Program-made: the position numbers and the translations under genes
Part shown: positions 1 through 8,274 of the stretch, piece by piece
How positions within the stretch are numbered: position 1 is the first letter of the stretch
Layout of the letters: each line of letters begins with the position of its first letter
The notes under the pieces: generated by a model
Databases searched by the model: none
Told to the model about the DNA's origin: nothing
The model's input: only the letters and a program-made list of their open reading frames with translations
NCBI GenBank assembly: GCA_026705345.1
Contig: JAPPAV010000045.1
Coordinates: 1-64,000 of the forward strand
Source of the DNA: Gammaproteobacteria bacterium
GTDB lineage: Bacteria > Pseudomonadota > Gammaproteobacteria > Pseudomonadales > Azotimanducaceae
Direction: 5' to 3'
Length of the DNA: 64,000 bases

Positions 1-2
1 GG

Positions 3-95
3 CTGCTGGAGAAGGGCTGGCGGCGGATCGGGCTGGTGGATCCGGCGGAGGTGCCAGGTAGGTGGCGGCGGGGGCGCGCGACGGCAGCGGCCTAG
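3..95 (+). CDS. Possible 3' end of a gene entering from upstream
   Basis: The reading frame starting at base 3 is open to a TAG at 93-95 and encodes about 30 residues beginning LLEKGWRRIGLVDPAEVPG, which reads like an ordinary protein C-terminus. The last third is Arg/Ala-rich and could be read-through of high-GC DNA. No start is visible because the window begins here. The remaining bases up to 510 show no convincing gene, only short overlapping open frames without a ribosome-binding site. Confidence 0.3.
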   Translation: MLEKGWRRIGLVDPAEVPGRWRRGRATAAA

Positions 96-510
96 CGCTG
101 GGTCGGCACTGGTCACGGCGTTGACGGGGTTGTCCACGCTTCGTCCATGGCGCCGGTCCCCTAGAAAACCCCAAGCGCTTCGGGCGAAGGGTGGGCAACT
201 CCGGCCGAGACGCCCAACCCGTCTGCCCGTTTACCCACCAGCGCCGCAACCCGCATGCAAATCACTCGGGCACCGCCTCCATCTGCAGATCTGGTTCCGT
301 AGCCGCGTCTGGATGTCCACGATCATCCCCGGATGAGCCCCCACAACGCTTCACCCTCACTTCGCGTTGGAATCAGCCCTTTCCTTCAGGCTCGCACCTC
401 GTTGGACAAGCCTCAGGTTTGCGCCGGAAGCCGTTATCACGCACAGTGTTCGGTTGCCATCGGATCGCCGACGATCCGCAGCCAGTAACGATCGAAAGAA
501 GGAACACTCC

Positions 511-2145
511 ATGAAAGTAGCCGCCGCCATCGCCGACGCGATGAAGCGGGAGGGGATCGACACGATCTTCACCTACCCAGTCAATCCCATCATCGAGGCC
601 GCCGCCGTGGCCGACATTCGCACCATCGTCGTACGCCAGGAGCGCATCGGCCTGCACATGGCGGACGCCTATTCGCGGCTGTCGTCCGGGAACAAGATCG
701 GCGTATTCACCATGCAGCACGGGCCGGGTTCAGAGAATGCCTTCGGCGGTGTTGCCCAAGCCTACTCCGAGTCGGCACCGGTCCTCGTGCTCCCCGCCGG
801 CTACCCCCGCCGCTTGATGAACTACTACCCGAATTTCAACTCGACGCTCAACATGCGCCACGTCACCAAGTGGGCCGAGCCGCTCACGATGGGCCGGGCG
901 GTCCCGGAAGTGCTGCGCCGGGCATTCTTCCAGTTGCGCAACGGTCGCCCGGGGCCTGTGCTGATCGAAGTGCCGGTGGACGTGTTCGGCGAGGATGTGC
1001 CCGAAGGCTGGGAGCACACGCCGAGCTACGCCACGCGGGTCGGCCCGGATCCGGCGGACGTCGACCGCGCCGCCGAGGTTCTAGCCAACGCCGAACGCCC
1101 GGTCATCTATGCCGGCCAAGGCGTGCACTACGCCGAGGCGTGGGACGAACTGAAGGCGTTTGCGGAGGAATGGCAGATTCCGGTCACCACGAGCCTCGAA
1201 GGCAAGAGCTCGTTCAACGAGACCCACCCGTTGGCGCTGGGCTCCGGCGGCCGGGCCAACCCCCGTACCGTGAAGACCTTCCTGAACGAAGCCGACGTGA
1301 TCTTCGGCGTCGGCTGCAGCTTTGCGCTGACCGGCTTCGGGGTGCCCATGCCACGCGGCAAGACCATCGTCCACGCGACGCTGGACCCCATGGATCTGAA
1401 CAAGGATGTGCCGGCGGAATACGCACTCATCGGCGACGCGAAATTAAGCCTCGCCGCCCTCACCGAGGCGATGGCAGACCGCGACCATGCACAGGCCGAG
1501 AACCGCCGCGGCCCGGTGGAGAAACGCATCGCCGACCTCAAGGCGGCCTGGCTGGGGGAGTGGCAAGCCAAGCGCACCAACAACGAGGCACCGATCAACC
1601 CCTACCGGGTGCTGAACGAGCTCAATCAAACCGTGGACATCGACGACACCGTGATCACCCACGACGCCGGCAGTCCCCGCGACCAACTCTCACCGTTCTG
1701 GACATCCACGACGCCCCTTTCCTACATCGGCTGGGGCAAGACGACCCAGCTCGGCTACGGCCTGGGTCTCGCCATGGGGGCCAAGGTGGCGGAACCCGAG
1801 AAGACCTGCATCAACGTCTGGGGAGACGCGGCGATCGGCTTCACGGGGATGGACTTCGAGACCGCCGTGCGCGAACGGATTCCGATCCTGTCGATTCTCA
1901 TGAACAACTTCTCCATGGCCATCGAGATTCCCATCATGCGGGTCGCCCAGGAGAAGTACGGTTCGACGGACATCTCCGGCAACTACGCCGACATGGCCAA
2001 GGCGTTCGGAGGCTACGGTGAGCGGATCACGGATCCAGGCGACATCCGTGCCGCAATCGAGCGGGGAATTGCCGCCACCAAGGACGGCCAACCCGCATTG
2101 CTGGAGTTCATCACCGACAAGGAGATTACGATCTCGAACGAGTAG
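511..2145 (+). CDS. Thiamine-diphosphate-dependent enzyme, acetolactate synthase-like
   Basis: This 544-residue protein has the three-domain layout of the acetolactate synthase / benzoylformate decarboxylase superfamily. The N-terminal Pyr domain has the catalytic glutamate in RQERIGLHMADAYSR (Glu near residue 44). A central domain follows (about 190-330). The C-terminal PP domain carries the ThDP/Mg motif that begins GDAAIGF near residue 436 and ends at the NN near residue 460. I chose the ATG at 511 because AAGAAGGA lies just upstream; the frame is open further upstream but has no family sequence there. The family decarboxylates or ligates 2-oxo acids in the cytoplasm. The substrate cannot be read from the sequence. 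It is followed by a 130-bp repeat element and then a PhyH gene. No small regulatory ilvH-like subunit is nearby, which argues against a biosynthetic acetolactate synthase. Confidence 0.85.
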   Translation: MKVAAAIADAMKREGIDTIFTYPVNPIIEAAAVADIRTIVVRQERIGLHMADAYSRLSSGNKIGVFTMQHGPGSENAFGGVAQAYSESAPVLVLPAGYPRRLMNYYPNFNSTLNMRHVTKWAEPLTMGRAVPEVLRRAFFQLRNGRPGPVLIEVPVDVFGEDVPEGWEHTPSYATRVGPDPADVDRAAEVLANAERPVIYAGQGVHYAEAWDELKAFAEEWQIPVTTSLEGKSSFNETHPLALGSGGRANPRTVKTFLNEADVIFGVGCSFALTGFGVPMPRGKTIVHATLDPMDLNKDVPAEYALIGDAKLSLAALTEAMADRDHAQAENRRGPVEKRIADLKAAWLGEWQAKRTNNEAPINPYRVLNELNQTVDIDDTVITHDAGSPRDQLSPFWTSTTPLSYIGWGKTTQLGYGLGLAMGAKVAEPEKTCINVWGDAAIGFTGMDFETAVRERIPILSILMNNFSMAIEIPIMRVAQEKYGSTDISGNYADMAKAFGGYGERITDPGDIRAAIERGIAATKDGQPALLEFITDKEITISNE

Positions 2146-2180
2146 GCTGGACCGGGGCAAGGACGTGCACGGAGCACGGT

Positions 2181-2310
2181 CGTAGGGGACGGGCTTATCC
2201 CGTCCCGGCGCGCCCTTCGGGCGCGTTTCGAGAATGCTCCCGCATTCTCGTGTCAGTCAACTGACGCCTTGTGCCCCCCTGCACGGGGGACCACAAGGGT
2301 CGCCCCTACG
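2181..2310. repeat. 130-bp MITE-like palindromic element, copy A
   Basis: The element is bounded by CGTAGGGG at the left and CCCCTACG at the right. Inside are a GACGGG/CCCGTC hairpin, a GGCGCGCCC-TTCG-GGCGCG hairpin and a perfect nine-pair stem CGAGAATGC-TCCC-GCATTCTCG. A second copy with the same order of parts lies at 42843-42971. It has no coding capacity and belongs to the larger CGTAGGGG repeat family of this window. Confidence 0.85.
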
Positions 2311-2348
2311 ATACCGATGTATGATGTCGATTCCCGCCCCGCCGACCG

Positions 2349-4004
2349 GTGCTTAACGCCACGCCAATGACCGAGTTCCCACTTCCAGGTGCCCCGCCTC
2401 GTCTGCTGGACGACGAAGCCATGCGGCGTTTCGTCCGCGAAGGATTTGTCGTGCTGCAGTCGGAACTTCCCAGGGAGTTCCACGACCGCATGCACGATGC
2501 CCTCGACTCGCTGGACGAACGCGGCCCGCGCGGTCACAACAACCTATTGCCCTGCGTCCCCGAACTTGCGCGCCTGCTCGACGAGCCAGTGGTTCGGGGG
2601 GCGTTGACCTCCATTCTCGGGCCGGACTACTACCTGCACTTTCACCGCCACGACCACTTCGCCCTCAACAACGCAGCGCAGGCACTGCACAAGGACGGCG
2701 ACAACCATTCCCACAACGCCGTGGACGGACTGCGGCGGATCCACCGAACCCGCTTCGCGATGTTGTTCTACTACCCGCAGGACACCCCGCTCGAGAAGGG
2801 CCCGACGGGTATCGTGCCACGCAGCCAGTACGTGCCCAGGCGGGCGTTGGAGGCGGCTCGGTACCGGATGAACGAGTTGAACAATCGCCTGGGCAAGGAA
2901 ATCGAGGCGGAGACCGGCGAGAGCGCGTTCAGCCCTCGCGGCAGGGAGCTTTGGCGGGAACGAAGGCAACGTTTCCACGACGAGAACCCGGAACCAATGG
3001 CCGAGTTGAAGGCATTGGATGCCCCATGGGAGTCGGCGAAGATACCGCTTCTCGGGGACGCAGGTACCGTCGTCATCGTCCACTTCGACATGGTGCACGG
3101 GCGTTACAGCGGCAACACCACGGATCTCAGCCGCCACATGGTGAAGTTCCTGTTCACCCGCGACCGGGAGCCCGCGCGTCCAAGCTGGTCCGGGAGCGGC
3201 ACGCCGTGGCCTGCCGAAGACGACCCGCTGGAGCCCGTCTGGCGAGCCACGTGGGATTGGCATCGCCACACCGCGTCACAACGGTGCGGGTTCCACCTGC
3301 CGAGTGCGGTTGAGGCCTTGGACGGTTCCGACGACCACGCAGCCCTTGGGGCCGCCTACACCCTGGGTATGCAGGCCAAGCAGCGCCACGACGGACTCGA
3401 AGCGCTGTTCGACCGATTCCTCGGCGACGATGTCCATCGGCGAATCGTGGCGACCTACGGGATCGTCGCCGCCGGCGCAGCCGGCGTACCGCGTCTGGTC
3501 GAGGCGCTACGCGATGCGGGTACCGAGTTGACGGCGCGGGTCGTCGACGTATTGGGGGACATCGGGCCGCCAGCGGCATCGGCGCTAGCGGAACTGACCT
3601 CGGCGACCCGACACGAAGATGTCAATGTGCGGCGCTATGCCGCCGAAGCGGTGGGCACAGTGGCACAGGGTACCGCCCTCGATCCCAAGATCCTGGCCGT
3701 ACCGCTGGCCGACGACGATGCCCTGGTGCGCCGCAACGCGGCCCTCGCCACCGCCCGTCTCTCACCCGAGATCGGTGCTCGCGACGACCTCGTTGCTGCG
3801 CTCGCCGAGAATCTCTACCACTGGCACCACCATGTTCGCGGCTGGTCCATCGAAGCGCTGCAGCGCCTGGATTCGTCCGCCGCGAGGGATGTCGCCCTGC
3901 GCTACCTGGCTGCGGCGCGCTGGGATCCCATGCCCAAATCGGGGGACACGCCTACCGGCGCCCCGGCGCCCAAGGGGGTGGTCAAGGCCGCCGCGATGCT
4001 GTGA
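2349..4004 (+). CDS. Phytanoyl-CoA dioxygenase (PhyH) domain fused to HEAT-like repeats
   Basis: Residues 10-280 are a PhyH-type Fe(II)/2-oxoglutarate dioxygenase. The metal-binding HxD is in HKDGDN (about residue 113), the distal His is in VHFDMVHGRYSGN (about 248), and a following Arg suits 2-oxoglutarate binding. From about residue 345 to the end are Ala/Leu-rich helical repeats of HEAT / PBS-lyase type, for example the segment around RRYAAEAVGTVAQG. The family hydroxylates small molecules; the repeats suggest a protein partner, which is inference. Translation may start at GTG 2349 or ATG 2367. The stop overlaps the next gene by four bases (GTGA), so the two are translationally coupled. 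A paralogue with the same fusion is at 16069-17658. Confidence 0.9.
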   Translation: MLNATPMTEFPLPGAPPRLLDDEAMRRFVREGFVVLQSELPREFHDRMHDALDSLDERGPRGHNNLLPCVPELARLLDEPVVRGALTSILGPDYYLHFHRHDHFALNNAAQALHKDGDNHSHNAVDGLRRIHRTRFAMLFYYPQDTPLEKGPTGIVPRSQYVPRRALEAARYRMNELNNRLGKEIEAETGESAFSPRGRELWRERRQRFHDENPEPMAELKALDAPWESAKIPLLGDAGTVVIVHFDMVHGRYSGNTTDLSRHMVKFLFTRDREPARPSWSGSGTPWPAEDDPLEPVWRATWDWHRHTASQRCGFHLPSAVEALDGSDDHAALGAAYTLGMQAKQRHDGLEALFDRFLGDDVHRRIVATYGIVAAGAAGVPRLVEALRDAGTELTARVVDVLGDIGPPAASALAELTSATRHEDVNVRRYAAEAVGTVAQGTALDPKILAVPLADDDALVRRNAALATARLSPEIGARDDLVAALAENLYHWHHHVRGWSIEALQRLDSSAARDVALRYLAAARWDPMPKSGDTPTGAPAPKGVVKAAAML

Positions 4005-4939
4005 GACTCGGTGTCAGCCACCAACGCCCCGAGGATCTCAACGCGGATCGGTTCACCTATCTCAAGACGATGGGCGTCGAGACGATGGAGGTCCGACTCC
4101 GAACCGAGGATGCGACGTTCGACACGTTGAGGACCATCCGCGACCGCGTGACGGATGCAGGCTTCCAATTGCACGAGATAATGCTCGACGACCTCTACAC
4201 GTCGCCGGCGTTCACGCTCGGGCTCGCGGACAGGGACGCCGTTATCGACCGTTTCAACGAGTTCGTCACCGACCTCGGGCGGCTCGACATCGCCTACACG
4301 ACCTACGCGTGGCATACCGGCGGTGCCTATCAGACCGGAACGACCACGTCCCGTGGGGCCGTCACACGCGAGTACCGAGACCCCGCCGCGCAGTCGTTGC
4401 CGAATGCCTATCCGCAAACCTATGACGACAACGCCATGTGGGCCAACTACGCCTACTTCGTCGAGCGCGTCCTGCCGGTTGCCAAGGCCGCCGGTGTCAA
4501 CCTGCAACTCCACCCCAACGACCCGCCCGTCAACCACCAGGGCGTGGCCCGCATCTTCCGCAGCACCGGCGCGTTTCGGCATGCTATCGACATCGCCGGC
4601 GGCGACACCCATGCGGGCATCCTGTTCTGCGTCGGCACCTTCTCGGAGATGACCGGACCCGACGGCCGGGGCGAAGACCTTCCGGCCGCCATCCGCGAGT
4701 TCGGCGCCAGCGGCCATATCCACCAGGTGCACTTTCGCAACACGTCGAGCCCGCTGCCGAGTTTCCACGAGACCTTTCCGGACAACGGCTACGTCGACCT
4801 CGTGGAAGTCATGCGCGCGCTAGTCGAGGTCGGCTTCGACGGCATCGTGGTTCCGGACCATGTGCCCGGGGAAGGGCGTATCGAAGAGGCGTACACCTTT
4901 GGCTACATTCGGGCGCTGATCCAGGCCATCGGCGGATAG
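4001..4939 (+). CDS. Mannonate dehydratase-like (UxuA-family) TIM-barrel enzyme
   Basis: This 312-residue protein looks like the UxuA branch of the xylose-isomerase-like TIM barrels, which dehydrate D-mannonate to 2-keto-3-deoxygluconate. The expected metal ligands are visible: Cys210 in ILFCVGTFSE, His244 in HQVHFRN and Asp286-His287 in VPDHVPG. A His in LQLHPNDPP near residue 170 also fits. It starts with GTG at 4001 inside the stop of the PhyH-HEAT gene, so the two are made together. No other hexuronate genes are nearby, so the real substrate may differ from mannonate. Confidence 0.8.
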   Translation: MRLGVSHQRPEDLNADRFTYLKTMGVETMEVRLRTEDATFDTLRTIRDRVTDAGFQLHEIMLDDLYTSPAFTLGLADRDAVIDRFNEFVTDLGRLDIAYTTYAWHTGGAYQTGTTTSRGAVTREYRDPAAQSLPNAYPQTYDDNAMWANYAYFVERVLPVAKAAGVNLQLHPNDPPVNHQGVARIFRSTGAFRHAIDIAGGDTHAGILFCVGTFSEMTGPDGRGEDLPAAIREFGASGHIHQVHFRNTSSPLPSFHETFPDNGYVDLVEVMRALVEVGFDGIVVPDHVPGEGRIEEAYTFGYIRALIQAIGG

Positions 4940-4967
4940 CCCGCCAACTCTTAGGGTCACCGAAGAC

Positions 4968-6812
4968 ATGGCCACCGCGGCACCACGCAGCGTCGAGGAC
5001 TTCAAGAGCGCGTGGCGGCAGAGCATCGCCGTCGTTCCACGGGTGTTCGCGTTCCTCTGGGAGGTGTCGCCGGGGCTGTTCGTCACGCTGGCATCCATCC
5101 TGCTCTTCAATGCCTTCGCGCCGGCGGCCCTGGCCTGGCTCTCCATGAAGGTGATCGTCGACGGGGTCGTCGAGGCCGCGACAACGGGTTCCGGCTGGCT
5201 CGCGCTATCGGTCCCGCTCGGCGCGGTGTTCGCGATCTGGATGATCAATGCCGGTCTGTCCTCAGCCGACGTGATCGTCCGCCGACTGCTCCAACAGAAG
5301 ACGGAGGTCCTCGAGTCCGTCAAACTGCTCGAGAAGTCCGCGACGCTCGATATCGCCTTCTTCGAGACGCCGCGGTTCTACGACGGGCTCCACCAGGCCG
5401 TGAACCACCGCTGGTACGTGCACCACGTTGCCAACCAGTCGTTGAGTCTGCTGCAACAGGGCATCTCCCTGGTGGCGATGCTCGGCCTGCTGTCCGTGCT
5501 GCACCCGGTTGCCATCGCCGTGCTTTTGTCGACCGCACTGCCGAGCCTGCTGATGCAGGGACACTTCGCCAGGCAGCGGAGCGAGTACTTCGATGATATG
5601 GCGCGCAACAGCCGGGTTCAGGAGTACCTACACGACCTGCTGACGAGTCGCCAATCCGCCGCCGAAGTACGCGTATTCGGGCTCGCCCGTCACCTTGTCG
5701 GCAAGTTCCACGACCTTGCCAAGACCCAGGTGAACACCTTCTGGAACCGGGAACGCCGGATCCTCGGCGTCGACGTGTGCTTAAGTGCGCTGTCGATGGT
5801 CGGCACCGCCGTCATCTGGGTGTTCGCGGTCATCCAGGCGGTTTGGTCTCGGATTTCCCTCGGCGACCTCACCCTCGTGTTCACCGCCTCCATGCAGTGC
5901 CGTGGCCAACTCGAGGGGCTGGTGAATTCGATCGGCCAGGTGTTCGAGGGCGTGCTCATGGCGTCTCGGTACTTCCAGTTCATCGACCTTGACCCGCAGT
6001 CCGTGGCGGGAACCCTTGCCACCGGGCAATCCGCTCGCCCCGTCCCCAGGCCGTTCGCCCGGGGACTGGAGCTTCGCGATGTGGGGTTCACCTATCCGGG
6101 GTCCGAGCGGGCCGTGCTCGACGGACTGTCCTTCACCATTCCCGTCGGGGCAAAGGTCGCCATCGTTGGCGAAAACGGCGCCGGAAAGACCACCATCGTC
6201 AAGCTGCTGTCGAGGCTCTACGACCCCACGGCGGGTGCGGTGCTGTTGGACGGAACGGACCTCGGCGACTACGACGTCGCCGAGGTGCGCGAGGCGGTCA
6301 GCGTTGTATTCCAGGACTTCGTCCGCTACGAGTTCTCGGTGGCGGACAACATCGGCTTCGGCGACATCCCCGCCGTCAACGACCGCAAACGGATCGAAGC
6401 CACCGCCCGCCGATCCGGGGCGCACGACACCGTCGCCGCCCTGCCCCAAGGCTATGACACGATGCTGGGCAAGACCTACGACGAGGGCGTGGACCTTTCC
6501 GGCGGCGAGTGGCAGTTCCTCGCCATCGCCAGAGCGCTGATGTCCAACGCCGAGATCCTGATCCTCGACGAACCGACGGCCGCGCTCGATGCACTGAAGG
6601 AGCAGGAGCTTTACGAACGCTTTGCCGCCCTGACCGAGAATCGAACCGTGGTGTTCATCTCGCACCGGTTCTCCACCGTGCGAATGGCGGACACCATCGT
6701 CGTGATCGAGGAGGGAAAGGTCTCCGAGAGCGGAACGCACAATGAACTGATGGCGATGGACGGCAAATACGCCCGTATGTACCGCACCCAGGCCGCGCGC
6801 TACGTGGGCTGA
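4968..6812 (+). CDS. ABC exporter half-transporter (fused membrane and ATPase domains)
   Basis: The 614-residue protein has an ABC type-I exporter membrane domain (about residues 1-330, several long hydrophobic segments) and a nucleotide-binding domain. That domain shows Walker A GENGAGKTT (about 401), signature LSGGEW (about 510), Walker B ILILDEP (about 530) and the switch His in ISHRFS (about 563). It should work as a homodimer or heterodimer in the inner membrane. It lies 28 bases after the UxuA-like gene, so the three genes could form one operon, and export of a PhyH product is conceivable. The substrate is not identifiable. No peptidase C39 domain is present. Confidence 0.9.
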   Translation: MATAAPRSVEDFKSAWRQSIAVVPRVFAFLWEVSPGLFVTLASILLFNAFAPAALAWLSMKVIVDGVVEAATTGSGWLALSVPLGAVFAIWMINAGLSSADVIVRRLLQQKTEVLESVKLLEKSATLDIAFFETPRFYDGLHQAVNHRWYVHHVANQSLSLLQQGISLVAMLGLLSVLHPVAIAVLLSTALPSLLMQGHFARQRSEYFDDMARNSRVQEYLHDLLTSRQSAAEVRVFGLARHLVGKFHDLAKTQVNTFWNRERRILGVDVCLSALSMVGTAVIWVFAVIQAVWSRISLGDLTLVFTASMQCRGQLEGLVNSIGQVFEGVLMASRYFQFIDLDPQSVAGTLATGQSARPVPRPFARGLELRDVGFTYPGSERAVLDGLSFTIPVGAKVAIVGENGAGKTTIVKLLSRLYDPTAGAVLLDGTDLGDYDVAEVREAVSVVFQDFVRYEFSVADNIGFGDIPAVNDRKRIEATARRSGAHDTVAALPQGYDTMLGKTYDEGVDLSGGEWQFLAIARALMSNAEILILDEPTAALDALKEQELYERFAALTENRTVVFISHRFSTVRMADTIVVIEEGKVSESGTHNELMAMDGKYARMYRTQAARYVG

Positions 6813-6882
6813 CACTAGCGCTCCGCGCCAAACGCGGGATTCGCCGCCTGTCGCCAGTGTGTTCAATTGTCGCCATGAAGCA

Positions 6883-6911
6883 TATAATCCGGCTAAATCT
6901 GATCTAACCGG
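6883..6911 (+). promoter_or_regulatory. Promoter -10 and overlapping palindromic operator of the AbrB/PIN module
   Basis: A perfect TATAAT is at 6883-6888; the -35 is weak. It is followed directly by a 23-bp imperfect palindrome at 6889-6911 (CCGGCTAAATC, T, GATCTAACCGG; nine of eleven arm positions pair). The palindrome would cover the transcription start, which suits autorepression by the antitoxin encoded immediately downstream. Confidence 0.6.
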
Positions 6912-6920
6912 AACTTCTGC

Positions 6921-7454
6921 ATGGATTCCTCACAAGGCAAACCGGTCGTCTATCCAATGCCAAGTCCGGGCACAAGTACGCGCCGCGTCTGGGAAATCGC
7001 CGACGCCGTTACGGAAGAGACGGGAACACGGGCCGAACGCCGGGAGGTCGTCAGGCGGTTCGTTGCCGAGAACGGCAACGCCAACACCGCGAACACACAG
7101 TACCAGCGCTGGAAGCGTGCCTACGACGCGCATCGGCGGGGTGGTCAGCGTGAGCAGACGGCGAGGTCGACCCCCAACGGTCGAGCCGGCGATGTCGGCG
7201 CCCAACCGCTCAGGGTCGGCTCGGACGGCAGGGTCGTAATCCCCCATGACATGCGTGCCGCCATGTTGCTGAACGAGGATGGGCACGTCACCGCGCGCGT
7301 CGTGCGCGGCGAACTGCGGCTGATCTCGAGGCCCGCTGCCATCGAGCGCATGCAGACCGAGACGGCGGCCCTCAAGAAGCCCGGTGAAAGCGTCGTCGAC
7401 GAATTCCTGTCGGAGCGGCGCGCGCTTTGGGGCGAGGAGCGGGGCGAGGAGTGA
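6921..7454 (+). CDS. AbrB/MazE-type antitoxin with extra N-terminal domain
   Basis: The 177-residue protein has a SpoVT/AbrB-like swapped-hairpin domain at about residues 95-140 (LRVGSDGRVVIPHDMRAAM), the usual DNA-binding part of VapB/MazE antitoxins. Its C-terminal tail (about 140-177) would wrap the toxin. The N-terminal 80 residues form a separate helical domain (RVWEIADAVTEETGTRAER and QYQRWKRAYDAH) that resembles a helix-turn-helix domain and is unusual for antitoxins of this size. The gene overlaps the PIN toxin by four bases (GTGA). The ribosome-binding site before ATG 6921 is weak. Confidence 0.75.
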   Translation: MDSSQGKPVVYPMPSPGTSTRRVWEIADAVTEETGTRAERREVVRRFVAENGNANTANTQYQRWKRAYDAHRRGGQREQTARSTPNGRAGDVGAQPLRVGSDGRVVIPHDMRAAMLLNEDGHVTARVVRGELRLISRPAAIERMQTETAALKKPGESVVDEFLSERRALWGEERGEE

Positions 7455-7831
7455 CCACCGTTTTCGACAGTTCGGCGCTGCTCGCGATCGCCTTCGGCGA
7501 GAACGGTGCGGACGTGGCCGCTCAAGCGCTTGACGGTGCCGTGATATCCGCCGTCAACGCCGCCGAGGTCGTCACCCGCTACGTCGACCGGGGCTCGAGC
7601 CCCGATCAGGCTCGACGCTGGTTCGAGGACTTCGGTCTGGCCGTACGCCCGTTCGATGAAGTCCTCGCCATGCAGACGGGTTCGCTGCGCGAAAAGACCC
7701 GCGAGCATGGGCTTTCCCTCGGCGACCGTGCCTGCCTGTCGCTGGCGATGCGGGAGAACGCCTCCGTCGTCACCGCGGACCGGGCTTGGGCTTCGCTCGA
7801 CCTCGGCCTCGACGTTCAGCTCATTCGCTGA
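7451..7831 (+). CDS. PIN-domain toxin (VapC-like ribonuclease)
   Basis: A 126-residue PIN domain with the acidic residues in place: Asp in VFDSSALLA (near residue 5), Glu in NAAEVV, Asp in LSLGDRACLS and Asp in VVTADRAW. PIN toxins cut RNA with Mg2+ or Mn2+. GTG 7451 was chosen because it overlaps the antitoxin stop and follows a purine-rich GGCGAGGA. It forms one operon with the preceding AbrB-type antitoxin. Confidence 0.85.
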   Translation: MTTVFDSSALLAIAFGENGADVAAQALDGAVISAVNAAEVVTRYVDRGSSPDQARRWFEDFGLAVRPFDEVLAMQTGSLREKTREHGLSLGDRACLSLAMRENASVVTADRAWASLDLGLDVQLIR

Positions 7832-7839
7832 GAGCGGCG

Positions 7840-8265
7840 CTAGGCGACTTCAAGGGCCGCGCGGACTCTCGCCGCGTGCTCGCTCAGTTCCGCCGCGTCG
7901 GCGATCGACCGGGCGTGCAGTGTCAGTCCTTCGCCGGGATACCGGGGAATGACATGGAAGTGGATGTGGAACACGGTCTGTCCGGCGTCCACGCCGTTGA
8001 GTTGAACAATCATCATTCCCGGGGGATCGAAGGCCGCTTTCACAGCCCGCGCAACTCGCTGGGTCGTTGAGATCAATTGCCCGAGCGCCTCGCTACTCAA
8101 ATCGAAGATGTTCTCCGCGGGCTCCCGCGGAATGATCAGCGTGTGTCCCGGGCTTTGCGGCATCAGGTCCATGAAGCCGAGGCAGTGCTCATCGTCCAGC
8201 ACCACGTGGGCATCCGCCTCGCCGCGCAGGATCTTCGCGAAGATGTTGTTGGGATCGTACGCCAT
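7840..8265 (-). CDS. HIT-family (histidine triad) nucleotide hydrolase
   Basis: A 141-residue protein of normal HIT length. The histidine triad HIHFHVIP is near residue 97 and the N-terminal part DPNNIFAKILRGEADAHVV is typical of HinT/Hit proteins, which cleave nucleoside phosphoramidates or dinucleotides. It lies nine bases after the luciferase-like gene on the same strand, so they are probably co-transcribed. It converges with the PIN toxin gene, with only eight bases between the stops. Confidence 0.92.
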   Translation of the reverse strand: MAYDPNNIFAKILRGEADAHVVLDDEHCLGFMDLMPQSPGHTLIIPREPAENIFDLSSEALGQLISTTQRVARAVKAAFDPPGMMIVQLNGVDAGQTVFHIHFHVIPRYPGEGLTLHARSIADAAELSEHAARVRAALEVA

Positions 8266-8274
8266 GGCGGTTCC

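Noticed and set aside
1-510. Possible genes in the first 510 bases besides the 3' fragment
   Set aside because: The open frames are short, overlap on both strands and lack ribosome-binding sites or family motifs.
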